Assembly: GCA_963840545.1 (NCBI GenBank)
Contig: CAWIZE010000007.1
Span: 111,161 to 175,160, forward strand
Reading direction: 5' to 3'
From: JAKAWQ01 sp963840545
GTDB taxonomy: Bacteria > Pseudomonadota > Alphaproteobacteria > Acetobacterales > Acetobacteraceae
DNA length: 64,000 nt
Shown piece by piece: positions 16,478 to 30,405 of this stretch. The number at the start of each line of letters is the position of its first letter. Within the stretch, counting starts at the first letter, position 1. Below the pieces are notes generated by a model that saw only the letters and a program-made list of their open reading frames with translations, did not search any database and was not told the DNA's origin. The position numbers and the translations under genes are program-made.

Positions 16478-17623
16478 CTAGATTCTCTCCAGCACGTAGC
16501 CCGCCGCCAGCGCCGCCGTGATCTGCTCGGCGTGGGCGGGATCGCGCGCCTCCACCATCACCTCGAGATGGGCGGACTGCACCGACGGCGAGGCGAACAG
16601 GCGTTGATGCGAAACTTCGATGACATTTCCCTCATGCGCCGCGATCCGCGTCGCGATGTCGGCCAGCACCCCCGGCCGGTCCGGGATCTCGAGCGAGAGC
16701 CGGAGCAGCCGCCCGTCGCGCAACAGGTTGCGCAGCAGCACGTTGGCGAGGATGCGCGGATCGATATTGCCCCCGCACACCGGCAGGCCGACCGTGCGCC
16801 CCCGGAAGCGCTCGGGGAAGGCGAGCAGCGCCGCCACCGCGGCCGCCCCGGCCCCTTCCGCCACCACCTTCGCCCCCTCGGCGAGCAGCGCGATCCCCCG
16901 CTCGATCGCCTGCTCGGGCACCACCAGCACGTCCGCCACAAGCGCGCGGATGATCGAGAAGGGCAAATCGCCGATATCGCGCACGGCGATGCCCTCGGCG
17001 ATCGTCGCCCCGCCGACGGATACGGGCGTGCCCGCCAGGCGCTGGGCCAGCGCCGCGTAGCTCTCGACCTCCACGCCGATGATTTCGATGCCGGGTTTCA
17101 GCTCCGCCGCCGCCACCGCGACGCCGGCGATCATGCCGCCGCCGCCCACCGGCACCACCAGCGTGTCGATCCCGGGCGCGTCGGCGAGCAGTTCGAGCGC
17201 GAGCGTCCCCTGGCCGGCGATCACCGCCGGGTCGTCGTAGGGGTGGATCATGGTCAGCCCCTCGCGCTCGGCCAGCAGCGCGGCGTGGGCGGCGGACTCG
17301 ACCAGCGTCTCGCCGTGCAGCGCAACCCGCGCGCCCCAGCCGGCCGTGCGCGAGACCTTGGTCGCCGGCGTGAAGCGCGGCATGACGATGGTGGCCTGGA
17401 TTCCGGAGAGGCTCGCATGCCGGGCGACGCCCTGGGCGTGGTTGCCGGCGGACATGGCGATGACGCCGGCGCGGCGCTCGGCGGGCGAGAGCAGGGCGAG
17501 CCGGTTCGCCGCTCCGCGCTCCTTGAAGCTCCCGGTCGCCTGGAAGATCTCGAGCTTGAGGAACACCGTGGCGCCGATCGCGCGCCCGATCGCCTCGCAG
17601 GGCAGCGTCGGCGTGCGCAGCAC
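16478..17623 (-). CDS. ilvA: Threonine ammonia-lyase
   Basis: PLP-dependent threonine/serine dehydratase of about 381 residues from this start. The PLP lysine is in GSFKERGAANRL, the phosphate-binding Gly loop is PVGGGGMIAG, and the C-terminal ACT regulatory domain starts near DRPGVLADIATRIA. It converts threonine to 2-oxobutanoate and ammonia for isoleucine synthesis or degradation. The start is unusual: homology clearly continues upstream (LTLQDVEDAAARIAGR) to about 17674, where the only initiation-like codon is ATT. GTG 17623 would remove the first helix. It lies 30-80 bases after greA. Confidence 0.85.
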   Translation of the reverse strand: MLRTPTLPCEAIGRAIGATVFLKLEIFQATGSFKERGAANRLALLSPAERRAGVIAMSAGNHAQGVARHASLSGIQATIVMPRFTPATKVSRTAGWGARVALHGETLVESAAHAALLAEREGLTMIHPYDDPAVIAGQGTLALELLADAPGIDTLVVPVGGGGMIAGVAVAAAELKPGIEIIGVEVESYAALAQRLAGTPVSVGGATIAEGIAVRDIGDLPFSIIRALVADVLVVPEQAIERGIALLAEGAKVVAEGAGAAAVAALLAFPERFRGRTVGLPVCGGNIDPRILANVLLRNLLRDGRLLRLSLEIPDRPGVLADIATRIAAHEGNVIEVSHQRLFASPSVQSAHLEVMVEARDPAHAEQITAALAAGYVLERI

Positions 17624-17703
17624 GCGCCCGGCGATGCGCGCCGCCGCGTCCTCGACATCCTGAAGCGTGAGAATGGCGTTTGGCCCGGAGCTATCGGATC
17701 AGG

Positions 17704-18180
17704 TCAGACGTATTTGACGCCGAGGATCTCGTACAAGCGGTCGCCGCTCGGCGCCGGCACCGAAACGGTGTCGCCCACCTTGCGCCCGATCAGCGCCTTG
17801 GCGAGCGGGGAGGAGACGGAGATGCGCCCGCTCCGGATATCGGCCTCGTGCTGGCCGACGATCTGGAAGGTCGATTCCTTCTCGGAATCCTCCTCGACCA
17901 CCCGGACATGCGCGCCGAACTTGACGTTGTCGCCCGAGAGCTGCGAGGGGTCGATCACCTCGGCCCCGTTGACGATCTCCTCGAGCTCGGCGATCCGCCC
18001 CTCGATGAAGGACTGGCGCTCGCGCGCGGCATGGTATTCGGCGTTCTCGGAGAGATCGCCATGGGTGCGCGCCTCCGCGATCGCGCGGATGATGGCCGGA
18101 CGTTCCGCCCCCTTGAGGTGGCGTAGCTCTTCCTCCAGCCGCAGCAGGCCGGGGGCCGTCATCGGGAATTTCTGCACCAT
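17704..18180 (-). CDS. greA: Transcription elongation factor GreA
   Basis: 158 residues with the N-terminal coiled coil (ARTHGDLSENAEYHAARERQ, tip acidic residues DLSENAEY) and the C-terminal FKBP-like domain (ISVSSPLAKALIGRKVGD). GreA rescues backtracked RNA polymerase by stimulating transcript cleavage. The ATG at 18180 gives the family length; an in-frame extension upstream has no similarity. It lies between carB and the threonine ammonia-lyase on the same strand. Confidence 0.95.
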   Translation of the reverse strand: MVQKFPMTAPGLLRLEEELRHLKGAERPAIIRAIAEARTHGDLSENAEYHAARERQSFIEGRIAELEEIVNGAEVIDPSQLSGDNVKFGAHVRVVEEDSEKESTFQIVGQHEADIRSGRISVSSPLAKALIGRKVGDTVSVPAPSGDRLYEILGVKYV

Positions 18181-18264
18181 CGAGCCCCAGAAATCAGACA
18201 AGGTTAACGCGGCACAAGGCCAAAGAACCCCCCCGCCGCCGGACACTCGCCCGGCCACGGAGGG

Positions 18265-21507
<3,243 letters not shown>

Positions 21508-21514
21508 GGGCGGC

Positions 21515-21829
21515 CTATTTCCCGTCGTGGTCGGGCCGCGAAACAGCGCGCGCGCGTTTCTTGATCCATTCCCAGCTTTTCTTGCGCAGCCACCCGTCCG
21601 AATCTCCCGGGTCCGCCGCCATGACCAGGAATCGCGCCTCTCCGGCGTGCTGGCGGAGCTTTGTCCGGATACCGCCGGCATCGAGTTCGCTCGTGACGAG
21701 GAACACGTACGGCAGGTGCTGCCACCAAGCCGAAAAATCGGGGCTGTCCTTGATGTATTCGGCCACCGACGCGAAGTCGAGATCGGGATCGGAGGCGTCG
21801 AACACAATTATATAGGTCCGCCTAGACAT
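21515..21829 (-). CDS. SinR-like small protein (possible Cas2-like ferredoxin fold)
   Basis: 104 residues starting MSRRTYIIVFDASDPDLDFA, followed by WWQHLPYVFLVTSELDAGGI and a basic Lys/Trp-rich end. The pattern of a beta-strand Y-I-I-V-x-D, then W-W-x-x-L and a second strand, resembles small SinR-like proteins whose fold is related to Cas2, but no Cas function is implied. It lies 8 bases before carB and overlaps the preceding membrane-protein gene by 8 bases, so it is co-transcribed with the carbamoyl-phosphate genes. Confidence 0.6.
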   Translation of the reverse strand: MSRRTYIIVFDASDPDLDFASVAEYIKDSPDFSAWWQHLPYVFLVTSELDAGGIRTKLRQHAGEARFLVMAADPGDSDGWLRKKSWEWIKKRARAVSRPDHDGK

Positions 21830-22238
21830 TGCCGTCCTCGTTTTCACCTTCCTGCCGGCGGTCCCCCGGGTCGGGGATCTGCCGCTTCGAAACGCTCTCA
21901 CCCAGGATTTGTGGAACCGCGCCTTCCAACAGCCGTACCCGCGACGCTTCGTCCATATCGCTATCGCCGATCAAGTCGAGCGTCCGATGGGCGAGCTCGG
22001 ACCGCTCGGACCGCAGCAGCCGCGGATCGCGCAGGATAGCATAGAGGACGACGAACAGCGCGGCGACGGCGAACAGCGAGCCGATTCCCGCGAGCAGCCA
22101 TCGCAGCGCCCCGTCGATGGCCAGCGCGCCACCGAGGCAGGCCAGCGCGAATGCGAGCATGGCGACGAACATGAACGGCACGGGGTAGGAGACCGTGACG
22201 CTGCGGACCACCTCGCGGAAGGCCCGCGTGTTCAGCAT
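21822..22238 (-). CDS. Small two-helix membrane protein of unknown function
   Basis: 138 residues with two predicted membrane helices (about residues 19-40 and 45-68) followed by a charged cytoplasmic tail of about 70 residues. It sits 10 bases after the carA stop and overlaps the next gene by 8 bases. No family was recognised. Its position inside the car operon, together with the SinR-like gene, points to translational coupling rather than chance. Confidence 0.6.
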   Translation of the reverse strand: MLNTRAFREVVRSVTVSYPVPFMFVAMLAFALACLGGALAIDGALRWLLAGIGSLFAVAALFVVLYAILRDPRLLRSERSELAHRTLDLIGDSDMDEASRVRLLEGAVPQILGESVSKRQIPDPGDRRQEGENEDGNV

Positions 22239-22248
22239 CGCTCCTCGA

Positions 22249-23613
22249 TCATCGCCCCTCTTCGATCATCTCGATAAAACGATAAAAGAGATAATGCGAA
22301 TCGCTCGGCCCCGGGCTCGCCTCGGGATGGTACTGGACCGCGAAGGCCGGGCGGTCGGTGCAGAGAAAACCCTCGTTGGTGCCGTCGAAGAGGCTCACAT
22401 GGGTGACCATCACGGTCTCCGGCAGGGTCGTGGGATCGACCGCGAAACCGTGGTTCTGGCTGGTGATCTCGACCCTGCCGTCGGTGAGGTCCTTGACCGG
22501 CTGGTTGGCCCCGCGATGGCCGCGGGCGAGCTTGAAGGTGCGCGCGCCGAGCGCCAGCGCGAGCAATTGGTGGCCGAGGCAGATGCCGAACAGCGGCACC
22601 CGGGCCGCCAGCACGCCCTGGATCGCGGGCACCGCATATTCCCCGGTGGCGGCCGGGTCGCCCGGCCCGTTCGAGAGAAAAACCCCGTCCGGCTTATGGG
22701 CGAGGATTTCTTCCGCGCTCGCGCTCGCCGGCACCACCGTCACCCGGCAGCCGGCGGAGGCGAGCGAGCGGAGGATGTTGCGCTTGGCCCCGTAATCGAC
22801 CGCGACGACATGATGCCGCTTCTCGGCCTGCCTCCCGAAGCCCAGGGGCCAGGCCCAGCGCGTCTCGTCCCATTCATAGCTCTGGGTGCAGGAAACCTCG
22901 CGGGCGAGGTCCATGCCCTCGAGCCCGGGCCAGGCGGCGGCGGCGGCGGCGAGGTCGGAAAGGTCGAACAGCCCGTCCTCGGGGAAGGCGATCGCGCCGG
23001 TCTGCGGGCCGAAATCGCGGATCCTGAGCGTCAGCGCCCGGGTATCGACCCCGGCGATCCCCGGCACGCCGTGGCCGCGGAGCCAGCCATCGAGCGGCCG
23101 GCGCGCCCGCCAGTTCGAGGGCTCGGTCAGCGGCTGGCGCACCACCAGGCCGCGGGCGGCCGGGTTGGTCGCCTCGATATCCTCCTCGTTGGTCCCGACA
23201 TTGCCGATATGGGGGAAGGTGAAGGTGATGATCTGCCCGGCATAGGAGGGGTCGGTCAGCGTCTCCTGGTAGCCCGTCATGCCGGTGTTGAAGCAGATTT
23301 CTCCGACCGCTTCCCCCGCCGTATGGGCGCCGAACCCCCGGCCCCAGAAGAGGCTGCCGTCGGCGAGCGCCAGCGCCGCCGTCGCGCCGGCCGGCGGTTC
23401 CAGGATGGCCGCGCCGTGGCGCGGCGGCATGGCGGGCCCTGGCAGCTCGTCGAGCGCGAGGCCCGTGGCGGCGATCAGCCGCGGCCAGTGGCGGGTCGGG
23501 ATGGCATGGGAATGGCGCCATTTGCGCACCGCCTCGGTGCTGACGCCGGTGAGCTCTGCCGCGGCCTCGATGCCGCCGAGGCGCTGGAGGATGTCATCGA
23601 CCGAGACGGGCAT
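22249..23613 (-). CDS. carA: Carbamoyl-phosphate synthase small subunit with N-terminal HTH domain
   Basis: 454 residues, about 70 more than usual. Residues 1-57 form a Cro/YdaS-like helix-turn-helix (ILQRLGGIEAAAELTGVSTE, then AVRKWRHSHAIPTRHWPRLI). A short linker leads to a normal CarA from about residue 79 (ADGSLFWGRG). The class I glutamine amidotransferase has its Cys nucleophile in FGICLGHQLLA and His/Glu in AVQYHPEASPG. It supplies ammonia to CarB. I recall this HTH domain as one seen on CarA and isopropylmalate enzymes of Acetobacteraceae. Two AT-rich palindromes lie directly upstream, so DNA-binding autoregulation is a reasonable inference. Confidence 0.9.
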   Translation of the reverse strand: MPVSVDDILQRLGGIEAAAELTGVSTEAVRKWRHSHAIPTRHWPRLIAATGLALDELPGPAMPPRHGAAILEPPAGATAALALADGSLFWGRGFGAHTAGEAVGEICFNTGMTGYQETLTDPSYAGQIITFTFPHIGNVGTNEEDIEATNPAARGLVVRQPLTEPSNWRARRPLDGWLRGHGVPGIAGVDTRALTLRIRDFGPQTGAIAFPEDGLFDLSDLAAAAAAWPGLEGMDLAREVSCTQSYEWDETRWAWPLGFGRQAEKRHHVVAVDYGAKRNILRSLASAGCRVTVVPASASAEEILAHKPDGVFLSNGPGDPAATGEYAVPAIQGVLAARVPLFGICLGHQLLALALGARTFKLARGHRGANQPVKDLTDGRVEITSQNHGFAVDPTTLPETVMVTHVSLFDGTNEGFLCTDRPAFAVQYHPEASPGPSDSHYLFYRFIEMIEEGR

Positions 23614-23626
23614 GGAGGGCAGATAT

Positions 23627-23641
23627 GGGAAATTTTTTCCC
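23627..23641. promoter_or_regulatory. AT-rich palindrome 1 in the carA-dnaG divergent region
   Basis: The sequence GGGAAATTTTTTCCC is a 15-base dyad 14 bases upstream of the carA start, on the carA side of a possible minus-strand TTGACG -35 at about 23648-23653. It is repeated with arms CGG/CCG at 23665-23679, centre to centre 38 bp. It is a plausible operator for the HTH fused to CarA. Confidence 0.55.
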
Positions 23642-23664
23642 ACCGCAAGCGTCAACCCCGATCG

Positions 23665-23679
23665 CGGAAATTTTTTCCG
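23665..23679. promoter_or_regulatory. AT-rich palindrome 2 in the carA-dnaG divergent region
   Basis: The sequence CGGAAATTTTTTCCG is the second copy of the dyad, 56 bases upstream of the dnaG start. Together with copy 1 it forms a paired site that could control carA, dnaG or both. In this GC-rich genome two A3T6 cores so close together are unlikely to be chance. Confidence 0.55.
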
Positions 23680-23734
23680 CCGCGCTCTCCCGTCGCTCCG
23701 GCGCGATTGCTATAGGGTAGAGGGGAGAGTGAAA

Positions 23735-25561
23735 ATGGCCCTTCCGACCGCCTTCCTCGAGGATCTGCGCGCCCGCTCGCCGCTCTCCGAGCTGATCGGC
23801 CGTCGCGTCCGGCTCGCCCGCTCGGGCCGCCAGTGGAAAGGAAATTGCCCGTTCCACGACGAGAAGACGCCGAGTTTCTACGTCTATGACGATCATTTCC
23901 ACTGTTTCGGCTGCGGCGCCCACGGCGATGCGATCAGCTTCGTGATGCAGAGCCAGGGGCTCGGCTTCATGGAGGCGGTCGGCCAGCTCGCCGCCGCCGC
24001 GGGGCTCGAGGTTCCCCTTCCGAGCCCCGAGGCGGCCGCCGCCGAGCAGTCCCGCCAGGATCTTTTTTCCGTCCTCGCGGCGGCCGCCGCGGTGTTCGCC
24101 CGCCGGCTCTTCCTCCCCGAGGGCAAGGCCGCACTCGCCTATCTCACCGGGCGCGGCCTGGCATTGGAGACGATCCGGGCCTTCGGGCTCGGCTGGTCGG
24201 GGGCGGGACGGGGCGCCTTGAGCGCCGAATTGGCTCGCGAAGGGATTGCCCCCGCCCGGATGGCCGCCGCCGGCCTAACAAAAGAAATTGCAGAATCAAA
24301 GTATTCAGAGTTTTTTTTCAACCGCGTGATGTTTCCCATCCGCGATCGGATGGGCCGGATCGTCAGTTTCGGCGGGCGTGTGCTCGGCGATGCGCAACCG
24401 AAATATCTCAACGGCCCCGAGACCGAGATCTTCGCCAAGCGCCGCGCCCTCTACGGCCTCGACCGGGCGCGCGAGCACCTCAAATCCAATCCCCCGATCG
24501 TGGTCGAGGGCTACATGGACGTGATCGCGCTCCACCAGGCCGGCTTCCCGACCGCGCTCGCCCCGCTCGGCACCGCCCTCACCGAGGAGCAGCTCGCCCT
24601 TCTTTGGCGCTATGCCGAAGCCCCGGTGATCTGCTTCGACGGCGATGACGCGGGGCGGCGCGCGATGGCCCGCGCCATCGATCTCGCGCTCCCCTTGCTC
24701 GCGCCGGATCACAGGCTTGCCTTCGCCCTCCTCGATGACGGCGAGGACCCCGACAGCCTCGTGCGCAAGGGCCGCGCCGCGGCGCTCGGCGCGCTGGTGA
24801 AGGCGCCTCTTCGGTTCGAAGACGCGCATTTCATGGCGGTCCGTGGCCGCACGGGGGACACGTCGTGGGACGAGAGGGCGAAGCTGCTGGCGGCGCTCAA
24901 GGCGGACGCGAACCGGATCTCCGACCTGGCCGCGAAGGCGCAATACCGGCGGGAGCTGGAGAGGCTTTTCTACCAGCGCTACCCGCGCTGGCCCCCGGGA
25001 CCGCGGCAGGGCTCTCCCCGGGGCGATGCGGGCAGGACGGCGCCGCCGGCCGGACGGGCCATCGCCATCGGTCATCGGCAGGTGGATTCCCAGCAGATCG
25101 CCGACCTGAAGAGGGCTCGCCACCTCACGGCGATTCTTGTTCGATGGCCGGAACTTCTCCGCACGCCCCGATTGAGCGAGGCCTATGCGGACCTCGAGCT
25201 GCCTCTCGCGCTGGACGGCTTGCGGCGGCCGATCCTGGACTCGGCGTATGCGTTACAGGAAATTGATTCGAAGGGATTGTTGTCTGCCCTGCGCGCCGCG
25301 GACCTGGGCGCGGACGTGACCAAGGAGTTGGACTGCGTGCTGCTGGCCATACCCAAAACGCTCGCCGCCAAGGAGGCCGAGGAGAGCTGGTGGGACACGC
25401 ATGGCCGGTTGGCCCGGCTGCCGGCCCTCACCGTGGACAAGGCGGCCTCCGAGCGTGCGCTCACGGAGAGCTTCGATCGCCAGGGCGCTGCGCGGCTGGT
25501 GGCGATCAAGGTTGAGCACGACACCGTCGTCAGCGGCGGCCCGGACGAGGAGGGCGTTTGA
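23735..25561 (+). CDS. dnaG: DNA primase
   Basis: 608-residue replicative primase. It has an N-terminal zinc-binding domain (CPFHDEKTPSF then HCFGCGAHGDAISFV, ligands C-H-C-C), the catalytic core with IRDRMGRIVSFGGR, the TOPRIM motifs VVEGYMDVIALHQAG and FDGDDAGRRA, and a C-terminal helicase-interacting domain. It synthesises RNA primers for lagging-strand replication. GGGGAGAG precedes the ATG. It is divergent from carA and overlaps a small gene that leads into rpoD, the classical macromolecular synthesis order without rpsU. Confidence 0.95.
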   Translation: MALPTAFLEDLRARSPLSELIGRRVRLARSGRQWKGNCPFHDEKTPSFYVYDDHFHCFGCGAHGDAISFVMQSQGLGFMEAVGQLAAAAGLEVPLPSPEAAAAEQSRQDLFSVLAAAAAVFARRLFLPEGKAALAYLTGRGLALETIRAFGLGWSGAGRGALSAELAREGIAPARMAAAGLTKEIAESKYSEFFFNRVMFPIRDRMGRIVSFGGRVLGDAQPKYLNGPETEIFAKRRALYGLDRAREHLKSNPPIVVEGYMDVIALHQAGFPTALAPLGTALTEEQLALLWRYAEAPVICFDGDDAGRRAMARAIDLALPLLAPDHRLAFALLDDGEDPDSLVRKGRAAALGALVKAPLRFEDAHFMAVRGRTGDTSWDERAKLLAALKADANRISDLAAKAQYRRELERLFYQRYPRWPPGPRQGSPRGDAGRTAPPAGRAIAIGHRQVDSQQIADLKRARHLTAILVRWPELLRTPRLSEAYADLELPLALDGLRRPILDSAYALQEIDSKGLLSALRAADLGADVTKELDCVLLAIPKTLAAKEAEESWWDTHGRLARLPALTVDKAASERALTESFDRQGAARLVAIKVEHDTVVSGGPDEEGV

Positions 25562-25971
25562 TCGAGGGCGGCGAGGCGAGCGCCGGCGACCGCCCCGGTC
25601 GGCTGCGGGCGGCAGTTTTGCAATGGTCGGAGGGGTTTCCGGCGCTTGACTCGGCCGCACTCATCGCCCACGTGCACGCGGTCGGCCTGGCGGCGGAGGC
25701 CGCCCAGGTGCTGGCGCCCGGGCGGTGCGGCGGCGCCCGCGATTTTTCTCTGGAGGCGGCGCGCAGGGTGTGGCGGGGGATCTTCGACAAGCTGGTGATC
25801 GAATCCCGGCAGGAACAGGATCTCGCAGCCGCTGTCCGCTGCTTCCAGGAGACCTCGAGCCCCGAACTGCGGCGCCAGGCGATCGCCCGGACGGAAGCGT
25901 GCGCCGCCGTGCGCCGCCGCGGGGCGGACGAGGTGGCCGAGGGGTGGGTGAGCAGGGGATGGACGGAGTGA
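25558..25971 (+). CDS. Small protein between dnaG and rpoD, unknown function
   Basis: 137 residues from a TTG that overlaps the dnaG stop (TTGA), ending directly before an ATG in the rpoD leader. It is mostly helical and Ala/Arg-rich, with three cysteines and no signal or membrane segment. It carries the pattern FSLEAARRVWRGIFDKLVIE. Such helical fillers between dnaG and rpoD are frequent in alphaproteobacteria, but I know no function. The translational overlap supports that it is expressed. Confidence 0.6.
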   Translation: MIEGGEASAGDRPGRLRAAVLQWSEGFPALDSAALIAHVHAVGLAAEAAQVLAPGRCGGARDFSLEAARRVWRGIFDKLVIESRQEQDLAAAVRCFQETSSPELRRQAIARTEACAAVRRRGADEVAEGWVSRGWTE

Positions 25972-26019
25972 ATGCCCGTGGTGTCCCCGGCACAGAAATT
26001 TGACGGAGTGAACGAAGCG

Positions 26020-27984
<1,965 letters not shown>

Positions 27985-28076
27985 GCTTTGTTTTGGCGAT
28001 CGATTTCACGGCTTGCCCTTGGCCTTTGGCGGATCACCGCGCTGGTCCGCCAGAGGCCATATCGATCTGACGCATC

Positions 28077-28634
28077 ATGGAGCCCGTGGTCCGGGTCGGG
28101 GTGACCGTCACCTTCCTCCGGATGAGCGCGCCGCCCGCCGAGCCCGCGCCGAAGCTGCCTCCGGACGCGGCCGTGGTCCGGGTCGCGCGGCCGACCGTCT
28201 CCTTCTACCGCTACCTCTACGACACGGTCGGCGGCGCCTATCTCTGGTGGCTCCGCCGCGCGATCGTGCCCGGCGAGCTCGGCTCGATCATCCGCCACCC
28301 CGAGGTCGGCATCCACGTGCTCTACCAGGGCGGCGAGCCGGCCGGTTTCTTCGAGCTCGATGCCCGCGCGGCGCCCGACACCAATCTCGGCTATTTCGGG
28401 CTGATGCCGCACGCGGTCGGACGCGGCCTCGGCCACGCCTTCCTCCGCGCCGCCGTGGACGAGGCCTGGCGCGGCCGGCCGCGACTGCTCACGGTCAACA
28501 CCTGCACGGCGGATCATCCGCGCGCGCTGCCGCTCTATCGCCGTGTCGGCTTCCGCCTCGTCCGTCAGGTCCCCGAGCTTTGGGAGGTGCCGGTGCGGCT
28601 CGGCATGACGATCCCGGAGGGTTTGCGGACCTGA
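28077..28634 (+). CDS. GNAT family N-acetyltransferase
   Basis: 185 residues. The acetyl-CoA-binding motif A is represented by HAVGRGLGHAFLRAAVDEAW, preceded by GFFELDARAAPDTNLGYFGL and followed by a C-terminal ALPLYRRVGFRLVRQ typical of GNAT folds. It lies 92 bases after rpoD and converges with the acyl-CoA ligase gene on the other strand. The acceptor substrate is not predictable. The start could also be the internal Met 15 codons later. Confidence 0.8.
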   Translation: MEPVVRVGVTVTFLRMSAPPAEPAPKLPPDAAVVRVARPTVSFYRYLYDTVGGAYLWWLRRAIVPGELGSIIRHPEVGIHVLYQGGEPAGFFELDARAAPDTNLGYFGLMPHAVGRGLGHAFLRAAVDEAWRGRPRLLTVNTCTADHPRALPLYRRVGFRLVRQVPELWEVPVRLGMTIPEGLRT

Positions 28635-28670
28635 CGGGCGAGGGGCGCCGGGCGCCGGCTCCGCGATTCC

Positions 28671-30309
28671 CTACAGCTTCCGGGCCCGCTCGCGCAGCAC
28701 ATGCTTCCGGATTTTCCCGGTTGCCGTCTTCGGCAGCTCGCCGAAGATAACCGTCCGCGGCACCTTGAAGTGGGCCATGCGTGCGCGGCAGAACGAAAGA
28801 ATCTCGTCCGCGGTGGCCGCGGCACCGTCCTTGAGGGTGACGAAGGCGCACGGCGTCTCGCCCCATCTCTCGTCCGGCCGCGCCACCACCGAAGCGGCGA
28901 GCACCGCCGGATGGCGATAGAGCACCTCCTCCACCTCGATCGAGGCGATGTTCTCCCCGCCCGAGATCACGATGTCCTTGGCGCGGTCCTTCACCTCCAC
29001 ATAGAGATCCGGATGCATCACGCCGAGATCGCCGGTGTGCAGCCATCCGCCGGCGAAAGCCGCGCGCGTGGCCTCCGGATTCTTGAGATACCCCTTCATC
29101 ACCGCGTTCCCGCGCGTGGCGATCTCGCCCATGCTCGCCCCGTCCGCGGGAAGCGCCTCGCCGCCTGGGCCGATCACCGCTAGGTCCTCCATCACCGGCG
29201 TGGCCACACCCTGGCGGGCCTGATGCGCCAGCCGTTCCGCTTCGGGAAGGTCCGCCCAGCCGGCCTGAAATTCGCAATGCACCGAGGGGCCGTAGGTCTC
29301 GGTGAGGCCATAGGCGTGCAGCACACGGAAGCCGAGCGCCTCCATCCCCCTGATCACCGACGAGGGCGGCGAGGCGCCGCCGGTGACGACGAGCACTTCG
29401 GCGGGAAGCGCGCGCCGTAGCGCTGCGGGCGCATTGATGATCATGCCGAGCACGATCGGCGCGCCGCAGAGATGCGTCACGCGATGCTCCGCGATCGCGG
29501 CAAAGATCGCCCCGGGCTCGGTCTTGCGCAGGCAGACATGGGTTGCCCCGGCGGCTGTCACGGCCCAGGTGCAGGTCCAGCCGTTGCAGTGGAACATCGG
29601 CAGCGTCCAGAGATAGACGCTCTCGGGGCGGAGATGAAAGCCGATCACGTTGCCGAGCGCGCCGAGATACGCGCCGCGATGATGGCAGACGACGCCTTTC
29701 GGATCGCCCGTGGTTCCGGAGGTGTAATTGACCCCGATCGCCTGCCACTCGTCGGCCGGCAGCGCCCAGTCCATTGGCTCGGCGACGGCGAGGAAGTCCT
29801 CGGTACTCGACGCCGCCAAGCGAAGGTGCATCCGGCGCCGCCGGGTCGGCGATCTCGACCAGCGTGATCGGCCGACCGAGCCGGGCCACCGCCTCGCGCA
29901 CCTTCTCCGCCTGCTCGCGCTCGAAGATCAGCACCTTGCATTCGGCGTGCCTGAGGATGAAGGCGATGCTCGCTTCGTCGAGCAGGAGGTTGATCGGCGC
30001 CAGCACCCCGCCGGCGAGCGGCACGCCGTAATGCGCCTCGAGCAGGGCAGGGACGTTTGGCGCCAGCACCGCTGCCGCTTCGCCCGGGCCGAGGCCGGCC
30101 GCGCCGAGCGCGGCGGCGAGGCGGCGGCAGCGGAGCCCGAATTCGCGGTAGGTGAACCGCCGCGTGCGGTCGATCACCGCGACCTTGTCGGGCCAGACCC
30201 GGCTTGCCCGCTTGAGGAAGCTCAAGGGCGAGAGCGGGACGCGGTTGACCGCGCTCGGCGCGAGGCCCCGCTCGAACAGCCCTGCCTCCCGGGCAAATTC
30301 CTCCGGCAT
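28671..30309 (-). pseudogene. AMP-dependent acyl-CoA synthetase, single-base frameshift
   Basis: Fatty-acid-CoA-ligase type enzyme broken near 29802. The first part (30309 to about 29803) reads normally to DPAAPDAPSLGGVEY. The downstream part resumes in the next frame with EDFLAVAEPMDWALPADEW. One extra C in the minus-strand sequence TACCGAGGAC explains the shift. The second part has the AMP motif YTSGTTGDPKGVV, HAYGLTETYGPS, HTGDLGVMHPD and the C-terminal lysine PKTATGKIRKH. Joined, it would be about 546 residues, normal length. It could be a real frameshift mutation or a sequencing error. The ATG at 30309 has GGGAGG upstream. Confidence 0.85.
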
Positions 30310-30405
30310 GCGCATCCTCCCGCGATCTCGTTTTTCTTCCCGCCCCCAAGGAGCGGAAGGAGAATCGCAGACCCCTCGCCCCGTGGGCAAGCCCGTGGGC
30401 TGCGC

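Noticed and set aside
21515..21829. SinR-like protein as a Cas2 nuclease
   Set aside because: Only fold-level resemblance; no Cas1, other cas genes or repeat array. Its context is the car operon.
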